Source: Bacteroidota bacterium
Lineage (GTDB): Bacteria > Bacteroidota > Bacteroidia > Flavobacteriales > Flavobacteriaceae
DNA: 52,371 nucleotides
Reading direction: 5' to 3'
NCBI GenBank assembly: GCA_947466955.1
Contig: CANIFM010000002.1
Coordinates: forward strand, 1 to 52,371
This document shows positions 50,356 to 52,371 of this stretch, piece by piece. A program made the translations under genes and the position numbers. The notes beneath the pieces were generated by a model, which saw nothing but the letters and a program-made list of their open reading frames with translations, was not told where the DNA came from and made no database searches. The first letter of the stretch is position 1; the number at the start of each line of letters is the position of its first letter.

Positions 50356-51342
50356 TTATGTTGACATTATGTCTGAAACTCTTAATAATTCCAAATCAAT
50401 TTCAGTATGTCCTTTTATGGCTTGTTCCAATGGAGTTAACGTTATTTTATCTCCCAAAATTCCAACCATATAATTTGATTTTCCTTCTAATAATGCTTCT
50501 ACAGCTTTTACGCCCAATCTACTTGCCAAAACTCTATCAAAACAAGATGGTGAACCACCACGTTGCATGTGCCCTAAAACAGAAACACGAACATCATATT
50601 CAGGTAAATTGGCTTCTACATAATCTTTAAGTTCAAAAATATTTTTACCAATTTTATCCCCTTCAGCAATTACAACAATGCTTGAAGATTTTCCAGATGC
50701 TTTACTTTTTTCTAAAGATTCTAACAAACGTTCTAAGCCTAAATTTTCTTCGGGAATAAGAATTTCTTCAGCACCTGCACCAATTCCTGCATTTAAAGCA
50801 ATATGACCAGCATCTCTACCCATGACTTCCACTAAGAATAATCTGTTGTGAGAACTGGCAGTATCACGAATTTTATCAATTACGTCAATAACCGTATTTA
50901 GCGCAGTATCGTAACCTAAAGTGTGACTTGTTCCAAAAATGTCATTATCAATAGTTCCAGGAATACCCATCACTGGAAAACCAAATTCGCTATTGAAAAC
51001 CTCTGCACCTGTGAAACTTCCGTCACCACCAATAATTACAAGTGAATCTATACCTGCTTTTACCAAATTATTGTATGCTTTTTTTCTGCCTTCAACGGTC
51101 ATAAATTCTTTAGACCGAGCAGTTTTTAGAATAGTACCTCCTTTATTGATAATGTTATTCACACTTCTTGGTCCCATTTCCTTAAAATCACCATCAATCA
51201 TACCTTCATATCCACGATAAATACCGATACATTCTATGTTGTGAAAGGCACAAGTTCTAACAACAGAACGAATGGCAGCATTCATTCCAGGAGAATCTCC
51301 CCCAGAAGTCAAGACCCCTATTTTTTTTATTGTATTACTCAT
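50356..51342 (-). CDS. pfkA: ATP-dependent 6-phosphofructokinase
   Basis: The 328-residue enzyme phosphorylates fructose 6-phosphate. Motifs are IGVLTSGGDSPGMNAAIRSVVR (nucleotide loop), GGDGSFTGAEVF (GGDGS favours ATP over pyrophosphate), the catalytic PGTIDNDIFGT, VEVMGRDAGHIAL and LGHMQRGGSPSCFDR. Length is that of bacterial PfkA. It lies 179 bases downstream of the TamB-like gene, with no terminator noticed between them. Confidence 0.96.
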   Translation of the reverse strand: MSNTIKKIGVLTSGGDSPGMNAAIRSVVRTCAFHNIECIGIYRGYEGMIDGDFKEMGPRSVNNIINKGGTILKTARSKEFMTVEGRKKAYNNLVKAGIDSLVIIGGDGSFTGAEVFNSEFGFPVMGIPGTIDNDIFGTSHTLGYDTALNTVIDVIDKIRDTASSHNRLFLVEVMGRDAGHIALNAGIGAGAEEILIPEENLGLERLLESLEKSKASGKSSSIVVIAEGDKIGKNIFELKDYVEANLPEYDVRVSVLGHMQRGGSPSCFDRVLASRLGVKAVEALLEGKSNYMVGILGDKITLTPLEQAIKGHTEIDLELLRVSDIMST

Positions 51343-51521
51343 TTTTTGCGTTTTAAAATGTAAACTTACTATAATTCACTCTTTAAAAAAGTGGATTTTT
51401 TATTAAATTAATAAATTGTTGAAATTCAAACGTTTTCGTTGATAAGTTTTTAAAAAACGAGACTAACCTACTTATTTTTATAAACTAAATTCTCAAATTT
51501 ATTTTAAATAATAGAACGATT

Positions 51522-52371
51522 CTAATCGCCATCTTTATTCAAAACTCCCTCAATATTTGCTTTTTCAGTTTTTGAAGATTTACTTTTTTTAGTTTTAAAA
51601 ATAATTCCATCAGACGGAACGTCAGAATCCAATTGAGTGTTCGCTTGAATTACTTTTTTAGCGGGATTTTTCTTCTTGAAAATTATATTTACCAATTCCT
51701 TAAAGGTGTCAAAATCTATTTGATATGAAATTCCTAATCCTTGTGTATATCCAATTCCTTGTCCAATATAACTTATGTCATTTTCCTTATTAAATACTCG
51801 TAAATTGAGGGTTCCTTCTTCATTTACACGATATTGAACTTCAACATCGCCTACAACTGCCGATTGATTTATTCCACCAACAGGAACTCCTAATTTTCCA
51901 TTAAAAGTTATTTTATCGTTAATTTTAGAGGAAACTGTTACTCCAAATCTACCATCTGTTTCGGTGCCAGGACGTTTGTCTGCTAAAACATAATCTATTC
52001 CTAAATTGAATTTTCCTTCTTCATCTTTAAATATATCATTGAATAACCCACTTGCCTTTTCAAATAAATTTCCTGTCAAATCCGATTGACTAACACCAAC
52101 TTGACTTAAAAAACCACCTGAAGAAAGCAAATATAACGCTTGTTTTTGTCGGGCATCTTTATCATCTAATTTGTACTGAATCTCAGATTTTAATACGGAA
52201 CTAACTGTTGGAAAATTAATTAAAAAATCAGGTTCTGGATTGCTCAAATTCCCTTTAATTCCGATAACAACTTCTACAGGTACTTTTTTATTAAATGAAG
52301 GATTGTCTAATAAAACAGCCGGATTTGCTGTAGTTTCATACACCGCTTCTAAATTCAAAATAGCACGAAGC
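51522..52371 (-). CDS. tamB: TamB/DUF490-type translocation and assembly protein, C-terminal part
   Basis: The frame is open to the window edge, so only the last 282 or so residues are visible. They match the C-terminal TamB domain: NLEAVYETTANPAVLLDNPSF, VPVEVVIGIKGNLSNPEPDFLINFP, ALYLLSSGGFLSQVG, KINDKITFNGKLGVPVGG, VGDVEVQYRVNEEGTLNLRVF and YTQGLGISYQIDFDTFKELVNIIF. In proteobacteria TamB is a bridge-like periplasmic protein for lipid transport or barrel assembly. The Bacteroidota protein is presumably similar. The lysine-rich tail after IIFKKK is variable. Confidence 0.88.
   Translation of the reverse strand, partial: LRAILNLEAVYETTANPAVLLDNPSFNKKVPVEVVIGIKGNLSNPEPDFLINFPTVSSVLKSEIQYKLDDKDARQKQALYLLSSGGFLSQVGVSQSDLTGNLFEKASGLFNDIFKDEEGKFNLGIDYVLADKRPGTETDGRFGVTVSSKINDKITFNGKLGVPVGGINQSAVVGDVEVQYRVNEEGTLNLRVFNKENDISYIGQGIGYTQGLGISYQIDFDTFKELVNIIFKKKNPAKKVIQANTQLDSDVPSDGIIFKTKKSKSSKTEKANIEGVLNKDGD

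Overview
This window is chromosomal DNA from a member of the Bacteroidota, most likely Flavobacteriaceae and Flavobacterium-like. The DNA is strongly AT-rich. Shine-Dalgarno sequences are nearly absent. Promoter-like motifs follow the Bacteroidota pattern (TTG, about 19 nt, then TAnnTTTG). Several families are typical of the group (DUF6048, DUF6452, DUF6095, a PASTA protein beside rluD, a short phosphatidylserine decarboxylase). Intergenic spaces carry many small dispersed repeats. Identifications rest on reading the translated sequences and motifs; no database search was run.

Layout. 1-1.8 kb: a MarR-type regulator, a nitroreductase-family oxidoreductase and a secreted YceI protein. 2.0-9.0 kb: a complete tryptophan operon (trpEGDCFBA) preceded by an 18-codon leader peptide with tandem Trp codons and an attenuator hairpin. 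9.0-13.7 kb: a TetR regulator with a double palindromic operator, followed by a TolC/HlyD/EmrB-type tripartite efflux operon. 13.7-18.2 kb: an accessory region with a two-gene cassette (cytoplasmic trypsin-like protease plus a small membrane protein) bounded by inverted repeats, a large imperfect palindrome resembling an integron attC site, a 21-bp minisatellite, an MntA/HepT toxin-antitoxin pair whose toxin gene is frameshifted, and long dispersed repeats. 18.2-25.4 kb: yaaA, an unknown lipoprotein and barrel pair, rluD with a PASTA protein, a stand-alone hutH and an NAD(P)HX dehydratase. 25.4-30.5 kb: thrA-thrB-thrC preceded by a Thr/Ile-rich leader peptide. 30.8-35.5 kb: topoisomerase IV (parE, parC) ending at a bidirectional terminator. 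35.5-41.0 kb: minus-strand genes (TerC, small lipoprotein, DinB-like, pentapeptide-repeat, DUF6095, murQ, a DUF5615/DUF433 pair, ZIP transporter, methyltransferase). 41.1-45.5 kb: an RlmL-type rRNA methyltransferase, two DUF proteins, and an operon of phosphatidylserine decarboxylase, acyl-CoA-binding protein and a lipoprotein superoxide dismutase. 45.5-48.3 kb: a repeat-rich stretch with a truncated surface-protein gene and a 41-bp minisatellite. 48.3-52.4 kb: an N-acetylglucosamine-kinase-like gene, gapA, pfkA and the C-terminal part of a TamB-type protein that runs off the window.

Two themes stand out. Both amino-acid operons appear to be controlled by translated leader peptides. The window is also seeded with small non-coding repeats. 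One family has three copies that each fold into a closed, three-hairpin, cloverleaf-like structure whose stems differ in sequence but keep pairing. Other micro-repeats have been absorbed into gene ends (trpC C-terminus, trpF N-terminus, apparent N-terminal extensions of trpA and thrC). The best candidate for an undescribed system is the protease plus membrane-protein cassette at 13.9-15.4 kb.
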